Shown here piece by piece: positions 63,645 to 64,000 of a stretch of 64,000 nt of DNA; positions within the stretch are counted from its first letter, which is position 1; each line of letters opens with the position of its first letter. The DNA is taken from contig NZ_FWXH01000006.1 in NCBI RefSeq assembly GCF_900176305.1, positions 111,926 through 175,925 on the forward strand. Direction: 5' to 3'. A program made the translations under genes and the position numbers. The stretch is from Clostridium acidisoli DSM 12555 (GTDB lineage Bacteria; Bacillota; Clostridia; Clostridiales; Clostridiaceae). The notes under the pieces were generated by a model that made no database searches, had not been told where the DNA came from, and was given only the letters and a program-made list of their open reading frames with translations.

Positions 63645-64000
63645 GAAATTGCGAAGCAAGAGTTAAAGATTTTCATCATAGCTAAAGCTAGATGAAAAGA
63701 TTAGAGAAAGCCTTCGGCTAGATGGAAGAATTGACGAGGCCAAGGCCGTCGAAGGTGAGAGAAGTTACTTACGTAACAGGTAAAGGAATTTTTTCCTCCT
63801 ACGTCAGAAAAATAATGAATTTAGATTTATATATTTAAGTTCAAAGATTTTTCGCAGTATAGCGTAGAAAAATCATCCTTAACACCTTTTGCTGAAAGCA
63901 AATTCTCTCACCATTAACGGTATCATCGTTAATTCTTTAATCTTGCCACTCTGGCAATCTTTCACCTTTTTACTCACGCAGTAGAGTAAAAATCTTTAAC
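63645..64000. repeat. Large branched-hairpin repeat, copy B, running off the window
   Basis: At least ten short stems are packed in order: TTTTCATC/GATGAAAA (63670-63698), GACG-GGCC/GGCC-GTC (63733-63750), GTTAC/GTAAC (63764-63777), GATTTTTC/GAAAAATC (63846-63874), ATTAACG/CGTTAAT (63913-63933), TTGCCA/TGGCAA (63943-63957), TTTTTACTC/GAGTAAAAA (63967-63992). A longer pair GGTGAGAGAA/TTCTCTCACC (63754-63763 with 63903-63912) encloses some of them, and GTTAAAGATT (63662) pairs with the last ten bases of the window. Its two ends match copy A in inverted order. No coding frame of note is present. Confidence 0.85.

Noticed and set aside
63645..64000. CRISPR array or tRNA cluster
   Set aside because: Hairpins differ in sequence and length and there is no constant repeat with unique spacers; no CCA end, T-loop or anticodon pattern fits a tRNA.

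Overview
The window is AT-rich, densely coded DNA from a low-GC anaerobic Firmicute, almost certainly a solventogenic-type Clostridium. Supporting signs are strong AGGAGG ribosome sites, several TTG starts, intrinsic terminators, a T-box leader, and an AraR/CcpA-controlled arabinose block laid out much as in Clostridium acetobutylicum. The species cannot be fixed from sequence reading alone. No prophage, IS element, CRISPR array, rRNA or tRNA gene was found.

Layout. 1-4.3 kb: partial GNAT acetyltransferase, MerR/TipAS drug sensor, rubredoxin-like protein, aldehyde dehydrogenase. 4.3-13.8 kb: L-arabinose regulon (araE, araK and araR leftward; araD, araA, transaldolase and transketolase rightward) with mirrored AraR operators, consensus promoters and cre sites; the products feed the pentose phosphate pathway. 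13.9-21.4 kb: a diguanylate cyclase, then a four-gene lipid-linked surface glycan cluster and UDP-glucose dehydrogenase. 21.6-27.1 kb: a NarL-type two-component system divergent from an RND exporter that carries an unusual helical insert. 27.2-31.6 kb: aspartase between Lrp-type regulators, and a T-box-controlled iron-type dehydrogenase.

31.9-40.1 kb is the most interesting metabolic block: D-amino acid transaminase, both halves of a D-glutamate cyclase (DUF4392 and DUF1445), PxpA, an alanine-racemase-like gene broken in a poly(A) tract, PxpB, PxpC, and a biotin carrier plus biotin carboxylase. PxpB/PxpC are homologous to the carboxyltransferase half of urea carboxylase, so the set resembles a split biotin-dependent lactam-processing machine linked to D-glutamate and 5-oxoproline.

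40.4-43.0 kb holds a stand-alone 863-residue protein read here as PfkB-like + AAA+ ATPase + RyR domain, a plausible undescribed ligand-sensing system. 43.1-64 kb: TetR and agmatine-to-putrescine genes, methyltransferase/MarR, a DUF346 lectin-like propeller, a second MerR/TipAS gene, cold-shock protein, DEAD-box helicase, YwbE, cell-wall amidase, a YdcZ transporter pair with divergent Crp/Fnr regulator, cysteine hydrolase, MATE exporter, a permease, alpha/beta hydrolase, rpiA-oxidoreductase-RpiR operon, queD-queE and a pseudouridine synthase.

A dispersed, multi-hairpin repeat family with compensatory base changes occurs between genes (about 31.0 kb and 63.6-64.0 kb, with a possible relative at 58.1 kb). 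It is the clearest non-coding structure that ordinary annotation would miss.
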